DNA of 64,000 bases from Erigeron canadensis (lineage: Eukaryota; Streptophyta; Magnoliopsida; Asterales; Asteraceae). Position 1 is the first letter of the stretch, and each line of letters begins with the position of its first letter. Below are positions 46,895-58,494 of the stretch, piece after piece. The position numbers and the translations under genes were made by a program. Under the pieces are notes generated by a model, which did not search any database, was not told the DNA's origin, and worked only from the letters and a program-made list of their open reading frames with translations. The stretch is taken from positions 27,227,966 through 27,291,965 of the forward strand of contig NC_057768.1 in assembly GCF_010389155.1 (NCBI RefSeq). The letters are read 5' to 3'.

Positions 46895-46960
46895 TAAGTT
46901 ACAACCTAATCTTAAATAATTAATTGACCATATCGAGAAGTTATAACTTGACACGATCAA

Positions 46961-47172
46961 TTTTTTTTTTAACAGTTATGTCAGTATTCGACATCAAGAA
47001 ACATATCACTGTATAATGGTGAAACCTTGCACGTACTCTAGACTACGAGATGTAGACCATAAGCCGTTACAGGTGATTCAGGGCAAAAACTCACAGACTT
47101 GTCACTCCTAAGAGTCGAACCCAAGATCCGTGAGAAATACCAGAAATGCATCTGCCAGTTGAGCTACAACTA
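46961..47172 (-). mobile_element. tRNA-derived SINE, copy 3 (best preserved)
   Basis: Minus strand: GTTGTAGCTCAACTGGCAGA (A box), GGGTTCGACTC (B box), then the family body with GACAAGTCTGTGAG and CATTATACAGTGATATG, ending ATAACTGTT plus ten A (46961-46970 as T on the plus strand). The two Pol III boxes are about 45 bp apart. No tRNA cloverleaf or anticodon arm is intact. Confidence 0.78.
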
Positions 47173-47545
47173 TTAATTTCCATAAATCCAGATATATTTT
47201 TTAATTTAGTAAATTCCATGGTAAATGGTGAAATTTTATGTAGATTTTATTAAAATATATATTTGTAAAAATCAACCAAGTTTTATATTTATAAAACAGT
47301 GTTTATATGGTGGTTGTGGTGCTGTAAGTGACTAAAAATGGGAGAAGTCGTGACTTTTGTTTTGCCGGTGCACGTCTTCTTCATACGAACCTTAATTCCT
47401 TTTAATCTTTTAGAGCCATAAAAAGCATCTTGATATCATTAATCTTGTAGGTGACGTGGTATCATGTTTGTCATTTAGATTATTATTTAATTATAAGTTT
47501 GCTTTTGTAGCTATAGCGCGAGGCTATCATTCATCGGTTAAGAAC

Positions 47546-47830
47546 TTTTTATTAATAACTCAATGGTTGAGCACCAGCTTTATATACTGTGGGTCTCGAG
47601 TTTGAGACATGAGAATAAAATTTAAAGAATTTTCACAATAAAGTCCTCCAGTGAAGCAGGTTTGAGTCCTGCAGAGGAGACAAAGTTTTATCCCAATTAA
47701 ATGTCGTGCCTTCGGGCGGTTTAATTAGGATTTTCTCCTCCTACTAGGTATTGAGGGTGAGGGGCTCTCTAGCGGGGACCCGGTTAAGACAACGTAAGCT
47801 AGATCCCCTGTTGCGAGCAAATGATCCACA
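47546..47830 (+). mobile_element. Possible second SINE type
   Basis: A-box-like AACTCAATGGTTGAGCACC and B-box-like GTCTCGAGTTTGAGAC, then a GC-richer body with GCAGGTTTGAGTCCTGC, CCTTCGGGCGG and AGCGGGGACCCGG. The 3' end is followed by A-rich DNA. No second copy in the window and no clear target duplication, so this is tentative. Confidence 0.35.
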
Positions 47831-48209
47831 CATTTCAAAAACAAATTCATCAGTTACGAAAACGAGGTGAAACTTAAGCCAAAAAAAATAAAATCGGGTC
47901 TTCAATCTCATATTTAGATTCGGGGAGAAAAGAGGAAAAATACTCTCTAGTAGTATCTAGCTAGTGTTTCTTCCAAATACTGTTCTAATGTATAACATAA
48001 GTATGATCAAACAACTTTCATTCAATCATTCAAGCATAAAATCTACAATTTATCCCCCACAACTCCACAAAAGTATTTAGCTTCATTCTTTATAACTAGT
48101 ATTTCAGAATTAAAGAAGAAAAAAACACACACAATAATTCATAAAACCTTTATCTAGCTAATATATATTTCTTCTAGACTAGATTGCAAAGACAAAACAA
48201 GATAAACTA

Positions 48210-48350
48210 AAACAACAACAACAACAACAACAACAGGACCCAATCCCTGCGCGGGATATGGGGGAGGTAAGCTGTAGACAGTCTTACCTCTACACAAAGG
48301 TAGAGAGACTGCTTCCATAGGGACCTCCGGTCACAAAGGAGTGCACGACA
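48210..48350 (-). mobile_element. RTE-LINE or TS-like SINE 3' end with (TTG)n tail
   Basis: On the plus strand (CAA)8 is followed by CGCGGGATATGGGGGAGGTA and GTAGAGAGACTGCTTCCATA. In many dicots this segment, ending (TTG)n on the other strand, is the shared 3' end of RTE-type LINEs and TS-like SINEs. The 5' extent is unclear; related-looking sequence may run to about 48490. Confidence 0.55.
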
Positions 48351-48723
48351 GAAAAAGATAAATGTTTAGAAAAACATACCTGTCTGCCAAGAATCTGAAA
48401 AGAAGAAATACCTGTTTGCTGGGTCCGGCTACTATTCGGGACGAACGAGTATCAATCATGCGCCATACCGATATCTTAGAAACATGTTTGACAATACAAA
48501 TACAAATACGAAAGCAACCATATTGGGCATATTAAACAACATAAAAGTAGCAAACTAATAAGTAACTCGAACAAGTAGTGAGAAACAACCAAGACAAACA
48601 TACATATAAATAAGAAATGACAAGACCAGAAAGGAGCTCGATTGGGCCAAGGCAGTAACGACTTCTAAACAACCTATGGAAAAAATTTAAACTATGAAAC
48701 AAAATTTAAACTGACATCTCATC

Positions 48724-50650
48724 CGGTCAAAAGTTTTCATATTGTTTCTCACAAGTTGCTTGCAAATAGAATTCACTTTTTGGGCACAAAGTAAGTTTCC
48801 GGATACACTACTTTCTAGAAGACTCATTAGTGGTCAACATATTGATGTCAATAGCGAATCAAAGCTTGCTAAATAAAATCAATTATGATAGTAGTTTGCT
48901 AGGAGTGTCTTGTGTAGGTTTTGATTTTGCAGTTCATTGTATAGGCATATCAATAGATTTGGAAATGCACGACGCAATTCTAGCTCCAACGTTTCCTCTG
49001 TATAGAATTAATGGTCAAACACTTGTTTTATTGCTAAAGATGAAAAGGGATGATATATATATATATATATATATATAGGGAAAAAGAAATATAAGGCTGT
49101 CCGACACCTAAGCTTAGGTGTGAAACCCCTCACATACTAATATTTTATTATTTCTTGTTTAATAAATAAATGTATGGGCCCCCATGATTTTTATGGATTA
49201 AAAAAACAATATGTGAGTGTTCCACACCTAAGTTTAGATACCCGACATCCTTATATTCCCATCCCCCATATATATATATATATATATATATAATTAGATG
49301 GTTGTAATTTCAGAAGATTAAGGATGAAAAAGAAAGAAGTTATAACAAAAATATCAAGTTTTTTCCTTGAAAGACAAAACATGATAAAGTAAATGGAATC
49401 CTCCGGTCAAAAGTTTTCATATTGTTTCTCACAAGTTGCTAGCAAATAGAATTCACTTTTTTGGGCACAAAGTAAGTTTCCGGATACACTGCTTTCTAGA
49501 AGACTAATTAGTGATCAACATATTGATGTCAACAGCGAATTAAAGCTTGCTAAATAAAGTCAATTATGATAGTAGTTTGCTAGGAGTGTCTTGTTAAGGT
49601 TTTGATTTTGCAGTTCATTGTATAGGCATATCAATAGATTTGGAAATGCACGACACAATTCCAGTTCCAACTTTTCCTCTGTATAGAATTAGTGGTCAAA
49701 CACTTGCTGTTTTATTGTTAAAGATGAAAAAGGATGATAGATATATATACAGATCTAATTAGATGGTTGTAAGTTAAGAAGATTAAGGATGAAAAAGAAA
49801 GAGGTTATGACAAAAATATCAAGTTTTTTCCTTGAAAGACAAAACAAGATAAAGTAAAAGGAAACAAAATTTAAACTCACATCTCCTCCGGTCAAAAGTT
49901 TTCATGTTGTTTCTCACAAGTTGCTAGCAAATAGAATTCACTTTTTTGGGTACAAAGTAAGTTTCTGGATACACTGCTTTCTAAAAGACTAATTAGTGGT
50001 CAACATATTGATGTGAACAGCGAATCAAAGCTAGCTAAATGAAGTCAACTATGATAGTAGTTTGCTAGGAGTGTCTTGTTAAGGTTTTGATTTTGCAGTT
50101 CATTGTATAGGCATATCAATAGATTTGAAAATGCACGACGCAATTCCAGCTTCAACTTTTCCTCTGTATAGAATTAATGGTCAAACACTTGCTGTTTTAT
50201 TGTTAAAGATGAAAAAGGATGATAGATATATATACAGATCTAATTAGATGGTTGTAAGTTAAGAAGATTAAGGATGAAGAAGAAAGAGGTTATGACAAAA
50301 AAATCAAGTTTTTTCCTTGAAAGACAAAACAAGATAAAGTAAAAGGAAACAAAATTTAAACTCACATCTCCTCCGGTCAAAAGGTTTCATGTTGTTTCTC
50401 ACAAGTTGCTAGCAAATAGAATTCACTTTTTTGGGCACAAAGTACTGGATACACTGCTTTCTAAAAGACTAATTAGTGGTCAACATATTGATGTGAACAA
50501 CGAATCAAAGCTAGCTAAATGAAGTCAACTATGATAGTAGTTTGCTAGGAGTGTCTTGTGTAGGTTTTGATTTTGCAGTTCATTGTATAGGCATATCAAT
50601 AGATTTGAAAATGCACGACGCAATTCCAGCTTCAACTTTTCCTTTGTAGT
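48724..50650. repeat. Tandem array of four units, 485-bp period
   Basis: Unit landmark CGGTCAAAAG occurs at 48724, 49404, 49889 and 50374. Units 2 to 4 are exactly 485 bp apart; unit 1 is longer because a 190-bp MITE with flanking TA repeats was inserted. The last unit is cut at about 50650. Units share CACAAGTTGCTAGCAAATAG, GATAGTAGTTTGCTAGGAGT and ATAGGCATATCAATAGATTT. An 82-codon frame in unit 1 is broken in the others, so coding is doubtful. I do not recognise the source. Confidence 0.9.
49078..49267. mobile_element. MITE in a TA repeat within unit 1 of the array
   Basis: Inverted ends: GGGAAAAAGAAATATAAGG and, at the right inverted, GGGATGGGAATATAAGG, continuing through ACCTAAGCTTAGGTGTG on the left and its partner at about 49222-49240. 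TA repeats adjoin both sides. Only unit 1 carries it, so insertion postdates or escaped amplification. Confidence 0.65.
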
Positions 50651-50760
50651 GCATTGTGATTAATTTTTTTAAAAAAATAGTTAACCTAATAAATAAATTC
50701 GGGAAAAATTCGTATAAATACTTAACAATACTCTAAAGTTATGATAAAAGTTTGGAAGCC

Positions 50761-52311
50761 TGATGAGCGTCCATTTTGTGATAAAAACCCCTAAAGAAAG
50801 GCTTCATTTCTATGCTTAAATGAGTTATTATTCCGGAACTATTGGTACTTAATGAATGATGTGATTATGCAGGTTCCCGAAAGATGCGAGAGAGGGTAAA
50901 TGACATCATGTGACTCAAGAAGGAAGCCTATAAAGTTACAAAACACAAAGAAGTGGTTCGAGAGCCAAACGAAGACACAAGTGAAAGACAGCAGCCACCA
51001 GCGGTCGCTGGCTACCTAACCAGCGCCGCTGGTACTCACCAGCGTCCGCTCCCCAGCCAACCAACGCCGCTCTTCGACCAACCATCGCCGCTAGCCCAAG
51101 GAAGCCCAGGACCAGCGCCGCTGGTCGGCCCAGATCCGAAACCGACTTTAACACCTATTTAAGTCGAACTAACCCTCAAAACCCTAAGAGAGAGCCGATT
51201 GACGCCCAGGAATAACCCTAGATCAAAATTGTTGATTCCAAGAAGGTTTTGGAGCATCTAAACACCTTCCGATCTTCACTCTTGGTCTAGATCTTTCAAC
51301 TTTATTTACTCTTTGTTATTGAACTATGCCTTTTATCTTCTCAGACTTTGTTATTCCTTTAATAATGCTAGGCTAGTAGGCTGAATACTCGTTTGGGTCA
51401 ATGTGATCATGTAGACGCTTATTGTTTTACTGTGTTTGTATAGATTCTGTTGGAGTGTGCTTTACTGTTTATCGTAGATCCATGTTTATTAGTAATTCAT
51501 GTTGCTATTGGTTTTATATTTGAACATATTAGTTTATTTCTAATGGTTGTCTATGATCATGCACTAGGACTAATATGCTAGGACAGAAAAAAACTAGTCG
51601 GTCTATAGCTAGAAGTAAAAAGTGATTCACTTGTAACCGAGGGATCCAAAACCATAGTAACTAGGATGAATTGAACATGAAGCTTAACAATACTAGACGC
51701 GATCCTTTGACTTGGAAACGAGCACTGTGGTCACCGGAGGGAATTATATCTGATCGTGGCTTAAGAGCCAGGTAATTAAAAAATGAATTAGTAACACAAA
51801 CTTTAGGTCATAATGCTTAAAACAATGAATCTAGCGAGAATTTGTTTTAATGGGTAGTGTGAGTTTAGCGACAACACTACTAACTAGGTAAAGTGAATCT
51901 AACGAGAATCTGAACCGTGATTAAGTTTCCAACAGGCTAACAAACCAGTAAGATAGTATTTGGTTGTACCATGAGATCGGAGATGCCAAACAAGTATTTT
52001 AATTTAATTACTGTTATTTGCTTTTTCCAAGCTATTTTTAGATTAGCCTCTCGCTGCAAAGCGCGTGGTTAGATTTTATTTATTTTACTATCAAAAGTAT
52101 TAGTTTATTAGGAGTTAGTGACAAACCCTCAAACAAACTAGAATTACACGTACTACTAGATTAGGTAACGCAACGCGTCCTTGCGAACGATCCTGTAACT
52201 TACCACTAGGCTGTATTGCATTGACCGGGTTCTCTGCTCGTTAAAGTGTGTGTTAATTTAGATAGTTACTTGTACAACATAAATTTAAAGACAAGAATAA
52301 AACACCAATCA
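50761..52311 (+). mobile_element. Solo LTR, 1551 bp
   Basis: Starts TGATGAGCGTCC and ends ACACCAATCA; a 5-bp duplication AAGCC flanks it (50756-50760 and 52312-52316). The length and the late CGATCCTGTAACTTACCACT and TTAAAGTGTGTGTTAATTTA blocks suggest a Ty3/Gypsy LTR, which I infer but cannot prove. It holds a GC-rich palindrome cluster at 50998-51124. No primer site or internal domain is attached. Confidence 0.8.
50998..51124. repeat. Six CCAGCGNCGCTGG-type palindromes
   Basis: Motif positions: 50998-51011, 51020-51032, 51039-51052, 51061-51074, 51082-51094 and 51112-51124. Two are the perfect 13-mer CCAGCGCCGCTGG; the others have one to three changes. The cluster lies in the upstream half of the solo LTR, in sharp contrast to its AT-rich surroundings. 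Confidence 0.8.
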
Positions 52312-52439
52312 AAGCCTAATTAGTTAGTTACAATTTATTTAAAAATACTAAAATTAATCTAAACTTTTTGGTAATATATGAACTTATAAAAGCAAAGGAT
52401 AAATTACTAAAATAAACACCTTACTTAAGTCATAGGACT

Positions 52440-53785
52440 TATAACACAAAACATGCATTAAACATATTAGATAAGGTCATATACTCATATGTATACTTTT
52501 CAGGTAACAAGAAACAACTTTTGTTCTCGTTTTCGAATATACTTCTCAGGTTAAACAACAACGCATAAGGAGCTAGAAAATAAATAAAATGAAACCACAT
52601 ACGAAACTTGTTTCCCATAATGGTAGTTGTTATTATCTTAGTCATGACGATGACGCTATTTGTTGGTCCTATCAAATAAGCCTCTTTTATACATACAAAG
52701 CGATCATGTTAAGGACGTGGAGGAATACATGGACGCGGGGTGGATGAAAATGGAAAAATAAATATTTCCCGTAACAAACTTACTTCTGGGGTATATTTCG
52801 AAATTTAGGCTATTGCTAGTAGTTTATAATTTATAATCTTTTCTTTTTTTGAAAAACGATTATTGTTGTTTAACTATATATAAAGTTATGTAATTATTGA
52901 AATAATGTTAATGTGGACCCCTTATTTTCCTCATAGGGAACTTATGTTTCGGATAGTGTGTGTGAACCGGTGTGTCAACCATATGAAAATTTTGTCAAGC
53001 TTGATCCAAGATCGGGTGTTTGTGTGGACCATGACTCAGATTTTTTTTGAGATAAAAAGGCTACGGTACATCATGGCTCACCCTAAAGGCCAATTAGAAT
53101 ATTGCTTAAATCGTTGGGCCTGATAAAAATAAATCAAACGTTCATGGTTAGCATACACTTACCCAGAAAAGTTCATGGATACATGTCAAACTCTAAACAA
53201 ATACAAACTTTCAAATACGGTGAGACGATGGAAGACCTCAACCTGCATCTTGAGCTCGTAAAGATGGGTAAGATCAATATAAAAAAAACGCAGCAATGTG
53301 ACAACTTGTTCCATGGGACATGTAATGGATTCCCTGCGAGTATCCAAGTGTTTGATGACAATGTTAACATCTCGAGACATTATAAAACTCTTGTGAAGTT
53401 AAATAGTGACCCTCATGTTAACATTTTAGCGTTTTTAGGAGGTGATACGAGTGACAATGGAACTTATCGGTTGGCTTTTGAGTTATATCAGGCAGGGATG
53501 ATGCATTATCTGAATATTGTTGATGTAGAAAAGCTTAGCGAGGGTTGGTTAAATCTTTTAAGGTATTTCATATTATGTAATAATAAATATTTTATTTTAA
53601 TTATTTGGAACTTATTTCAAAGTACCTTAATATTTTATTTTATGTAATTTTGGGGGCGTGGTCGAAGGAATTGAACATCTCCACAAACTAAAATTAGCAC
53701 ATGGGAGGCTCAACCTGTGGAACGTGTTAATTAAGAGGGGTACCCCAAAAGTTTAGGAATTGAGTCATTCCATTGAATTGACACC
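52440..53785 (+). pseudogene. Kinase-like gene fragment, left arm of an inverted duplication
   Basis: Plus-strand exon-like pieces: about 52714-52790, 52937-53040, 53223-53562 and 53656-53752. The third encodes the N-lobe of a protein kinase-like domain (LVKLNSDPHVNILAFLGG resembles the kinase block before the hinge; YRLAFELYQAG the hinge). The fourth carries EGIEHLHKLKLAHGRLNLWN, the position of the catalytic loop, with no Asp where HRDLK is usual. So the parent may be a pseudokinase; the spacing recalls IRE1-like kinases, which is tentative. Decay: a frame break before exon 3 and an AG acceptor changed to GG before exon 4. The mirrored right arm keeps that AG. No full-length gene is encoded. 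Confidence 0.6.
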
Positions 53786-53936
53786 TAAATCAAAATGTAA
53801 ACATTCATCTCGAACATCCCCTTATGATGTGTATCCAAGTTGTTCTCTGCTTCAATATGATGGCTATGGAGATTCCTTATGAATCTTATGAGTAAGCAAA
53901 GAGTATCATAATCATATTTAAAGGTTAATTTTGATT

Positions 53937-55210
53937 CAATTGTCAATTCAATGCAATTATTCAATTCCCAAAGTTTTGGGGTACCCCTTCTAATTAACAC
54001 GTTCCACGGATTGAGCCTCCAATGTGCTAATTTTAGTTTGTGGAGGTGTTCAGTTCATTCGACCACACCCTTAAAATTACATAAAATAAAATATTAAGTA
54101 TTAAGGTATTTTGAAATAACCTCCAAATAATTAAAGTAAAATACTTATTATTACATAATATGAAATACCTTAAAAGGTTTAACCAACCCTTGCTAAGCTT
54201 TTCTTGCATCAACAATATCCAGATAATGCATTATCCCTTCTTGAAATAACTCAAAAGCCAACCAGTAAGATCCATTGTCACTTGTATCAGCTCCTAAAAA
54301 AGCTAAAATGTTAGCATATATGAGGGTCACTATTTAACTTCACAAGAGTTTTATAATGCCTCGAGATGTTAACATTGTCATCAAACACTTGGATACTCGC
54401 AGGGAATCCATTACATGTCCCGTGGAACAAGTTGTCACATTGCGGGGAAACTTGCTGCAACGGCTTCTTTATGTTGATCTTATCCATCTTTATGTTTAAT
54501 TTATATTTATCTGGCCCAACAATTGAAGCCTCAAATCTTGAATATTATAATTGCCATTTAGGGTGAACCATGATGTACCGTAGCCTCTTTATCTCAAGGA
54601 AAATGTGAGTCACGGTCCACACAAACACCCAATCTTGGATCAAGCTTGATAACATATTCATGATATGGTTCAAACACAGGTTCAACCATACTATCCGACA
54701 TATAAATTCCCTAAGAGGAATAAGGAGGGGCGCACGTTAACATTATTTCAATAATTAAATAACTTTATATATAGTTAAACAGTAATAATCTTTTTTAAAA
54801 AAAGATTTATAAATTATAAAATATAAACTACTAGCAATAGCAGCCTAAATTTCGAAATATACCTCATGAGGAGTAAGTGTGTTACGGGAAATATTTATGT
54901 TTCCATCTTCATCCAGCCCACGTCCATATATTCCTCCACGTCCTTAACATGATCCGCTTTGTAAGTAGAAGAGGGACTCATTTGATAGGACCAACAAATA
55001 GTTTTATCGTCGTACTAAGATAATAACAATTACCATCATGAGAAACAAGTATCGTATGTGGTTTCATTGTATTCTCTAGCTCCATATGCGTTATTGTTTT
55101 ACCTGAGAAGTACTATACTCGAAAACAAGAACAAAAATCGTTTGTTGTTACCTCAAAAGTATACATATGATCAGTATATGACCTTATCTGATATGTTTAA
55201 TGCATTTCGA
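53937..55210 (-). pseudogene. Kinase-like gene fragment, right arm of the inverted duplication
   Basis: Reverse-complement match of 52440-53785. On the minus strand it keeps the splice acceptor TTTTAAG before the catalytic-loop exon and a 15-base segment absent from the left arm. It has its own damage: a four-base insertion frameshift after the DPH residues and a TGA in the last exon. Outer ends match near 52450-52500 and 55160-55205 (TCATATGTATACTTTT and its inverse). The arms differ enough to predate the youngest transposons here. Confidence 0.6.
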
Positions 55211-55214
55211 AAGT

Positions 55215-56430
55215 CCCGACTCATTCCTACGTATTGTTGGTGATCAATTCAATACACAAGGCATATGTGATATTAAGTACATGACAATAGTAAAAGAAAC
55301 TTTAAACGTGCTTTACTTGTTTCCCCTTCCTTGTCATTTTATTTTCTTAACTTAGTCACGGGCCAGAGTTTTAGTATTTATTACATCCCTTAATTACTTA
55401 TTAACATCTTTCGCTAAGTGTCGTAATTTATTTATCGACGAATCTTGAAACCAAAGCGGCGACCAGGAACTATTAATCTTTTTCGTTTCATGCCAATTCC
55501 TAGAATTCGCAGAAAATCGTTTTCACGTCTTTTGCTAGATAATATTGATTAATTATTATCTCATGACATATATGTCTTCATGCCATGAGTTATCCCAACG
55601 TATAGTCTAGCTAATCCAAGTTTACAAAAACATATATTAAGTTTAATATGATTTTTAGTGATTAATTATACAAATTATTAAGTCTATTACTATCCATCGA
55701 TTATCCAAGTTATATATCTCGTTAATTTTATTAATGGGCCATAAGTTTTATAGCATAAATATATAAACAGATAATGACTACTGATATTCGAAGAAATCAC
55801 TAGATATATACCTCCGCGGATGGACGAAATTCCATAACGAACATGAAACAAAGCTCCCAAAGGATATCGAAACGAACTATAGAAACAAATCTGGATGACC
55901 TCCGAACGAATATATATATATATATATATATATATGGCTTAAACCAATTCAAGAGGATCTAGCTACGAACTTCGTGGTTTAATTACTCACTATCAGCTGT
56001 CTAGCTTTCTGATATATATATTATGGTTTTGTGGTTAACGAAAGAATTAATGAGATGTACGGGTGGTTTATCTTTGTTGGTGAATGACGAATATATGATG
56101 AAAGCTTATGATCGATGTGTTATTGGGATTAAGCGAAGGGGACTTTGGGACGTACAAAGGGTTATGAATGTGAATAAATAACTAAAGGTGTAGATTGCTT
56201 ATATAACATTAAATTAGGCAAGTGATTCCACGGAATATCATAAAGATTGTGATAAGAGCACACTTAATTTTAGATTTCCTACTTATCTCAAAAATCTTTC
56301 TTAGTCAAGAGTTTAAAGTTTATTTATTTATTTATCTATATTTTTTCTTTTGTTCACAAGAAACTAATATTGATCAAAAGAATTCTTAATTTGACCTTTT
56401 AGATATTATGCATCGTAGGCAATACATAAC
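55215..56430. other. Intergenic sequence, no gene seen
   Basis: AT-rich, with a TA microsatellite at about 55911-55935. A few short open stretches at 55780-56180 have no recognisable domain; they could belong to the same decayed gene as the inverted duplication. Confidence 0.4.
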
Positions 56431-56442
56431 AATGGAATTATC

Positions 56443-57046
56443 TAGGGGTGAGTAAAAACCGAACCGTAAAATCAAAAACTAAAAACTAAAAAAAACAGAT
56501 AAAACCAAAAACCAAACTTTGGTTTGGTTTTGATTTTGATTTTTTCAAAAACCGAACGGATTGGTTCGGTTTTCAGTTTTATATACAAAAAACGATCCTC
56601 AAAATCAAATCGAACCGAATACTATATATATAAGTTTTAATTTAGTATTTATATCATTTTGTATCTATTATTAGTGTAGCTCCTTTACGTAACTAATGTT
56701 TTATTACATTATGTACAATACGAATATGAAAGTCAAGTTAAATTGCTTTTGCAACTAATCCTGCTTAATAGCCTAGTTCTACATAAATATAAGTTATATT
56801 ATGTTCAATGTTTTTTGCTAGTAGACATTAGCAATAGTCTAGCTTCTATAAACTTTTAAGAATTTTACTGCATAATAAACATTTTTTTAGTATAATAAAG
56901 CAAATTTAAAAAAAAAACGAAACAAAACCGAAACCGACCCAAACCGAACCGAATTCAATGGTTTCTGGTTTTCAAAAACCGAAAGTTTCGTTTTGGTTTC
57001 CGGTTTTGGGCCAAGACCGATCAAAACCGACCCAATCTCACCTATA
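56443..57046. mobile_element. hAT-like element of the TAGGGGTGAG family
   Basis: Ends TAGGGGTGAGTAAAAACCGA and, inverted, AGGTGAGATTGGGTCGG, with GGTTCGGT/ACCGAACC subterminal repeats. Flanks GAATTATC (56435-56442) and AAATTATC (57047-57054) give an 8-bp duplication with one mismatch. Confidence 0.72.
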
Positions 57047-57054
57047 AAATTATC

Positions 57055-57700
57055 ATTATTATTGGCTTAAACAAAGATTTGGGTTAACTTTTGATGGACT
57101 TAAATGTTTAACTATTTTAGAAAGATTGATAACTATTTGTTCCAATTAGTTAAGTCTAATGAGTCTAGTAATTATTTACTAATACAAGGTCCAATTAGTT
57201 CAAGGCCAATTAATTTATTGTTTATTTATCCACTTATTATTTAATTATAAAAATTTTGGATATTACAATTTTGTTCTCCTTAAAAAGAATTTATCCTTTA
57301 ATTCAATGATACGAATAATATTATGACTAGGCATAGTATTGAAACAGACTCAGATTTATTTTTATCATATATATTTATTAAATTATATATAAATATCTTA
57401 ATTAAATTTTCAATATATTCAACATGTTCACTCTAATAAGTTTATTCAACAACACTGTAGGGGACACTTCCGACAATTACCAATCCACTTAAGCAAATTT
57501 CCATTATTATATTAAAATAATATTAGTCTTGATTGTTAGTATTATATAACTTTTTTTTCTTTATTTTCCTTGAATAGTTAGCATATATCATAAAAATACA
57601 TTTAATTGTATTTTATGACTATCAACCCTCAATGAATATCATTGATTAAATAACATGTAGTTTATAATTTAACTGTTACTTGTTTGGCTTTTAATATAAT
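57055..57700. other. AT-rich spacer, no gene seen
   Basis: Contains TTTGGATATTACAATTTTGTTCTCC (57254-57278), a pattern seen near some LTR ends, but no paired LTR or target duplication. Nothing else is supported. Confidence 0.35.
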
Positions 57701-57704
57701 ATGA

Positions 57705-58490
57705 CTAGTGCTCAGGTCCGTCCGATGGACGGGTAGTCTTAAAATATATTAATCAAAGTTAATATGATTTGAGCAACCATTAATATGACCAATATCATAA
57801 TTTAATCAATAGGAAAGCTAAAGAAAAAACATATGAAAATTAACTCCATAAAAATATTGATTCCAGTTTACCCATTTTCTTTCAAATTTAGTTAAATAAA
57901 AAGTTTGCATCAAAGTATATGATTTGAAAAATACATATCAATTCATCAACAAAGACCATCTCGAACGTTTTGATTTTCTTTGGGTTGTTTTACTCCGAAG
58001 AAGTCCATAGATGCACAACACGGAGTTATAAATGATGGTTAACATGTGTTGGGTTAAAATATTCAATATGAACTAATGTAGTCTTATTTTTTGCTATTGA
58101 AGAAAAAACCATAGCGAACTTATAATGAAAAACAAACTAAATTAAAAGAGATAATAATAACAATAACATAAGAATTAAATGTTAAATAATAATAATAATG
58201 ATTAAATATGAACAAAGTATATAAATAAAAAAAAATCCTTTTGATAGTCGATTGTGAGTTTTGTTTTGGCCGTAGGTATTTTTTGGGTTGAGAATATGTT
58301 AGTGTTTTTCTAGGATATATATTTAGATAAATAATTTTTGGGAGATTTTTAAGAATAAAAAGTGTTTTGAATAATTAATAATAAGGTCAACCATTAATAT
58401 TAAAAGTAGATGATTAATAAGGAGAGAAGATTTGATTCAAAGAGGAGGATTAGGGGTGCCAAGTGTACCCCCACCTCCTCTTTTAGTAAT
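57705..58490 (-). mobile_element. Non-autonomous Helitron-like element, copy C
   Basis: On the minus strand ends with perfect hairpin CCGTCC-ATC-GGACGG, nine bases, CTAG, then T (57705-57730). The body matches copy A (480-1450) and, inverted, copy B (1530-2406). The start is near 58480-58490, just before the next Helitron. Confidence 0.68.
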
Positions 58491-58494
58491 ATTA

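Noticed and set aside
46961..47172. A tRNA gene on the minus strand
   Set aside because: A and B boxes are present but no acceptor or anticodon stem forms, and the sequence goes on into a SINE body with an A-tail.
48830..49078. 82-codon frame in the 485-bp array
   Set aside because: The frame is broken in the other three units and ends in the TA repeat; no family is recognised.
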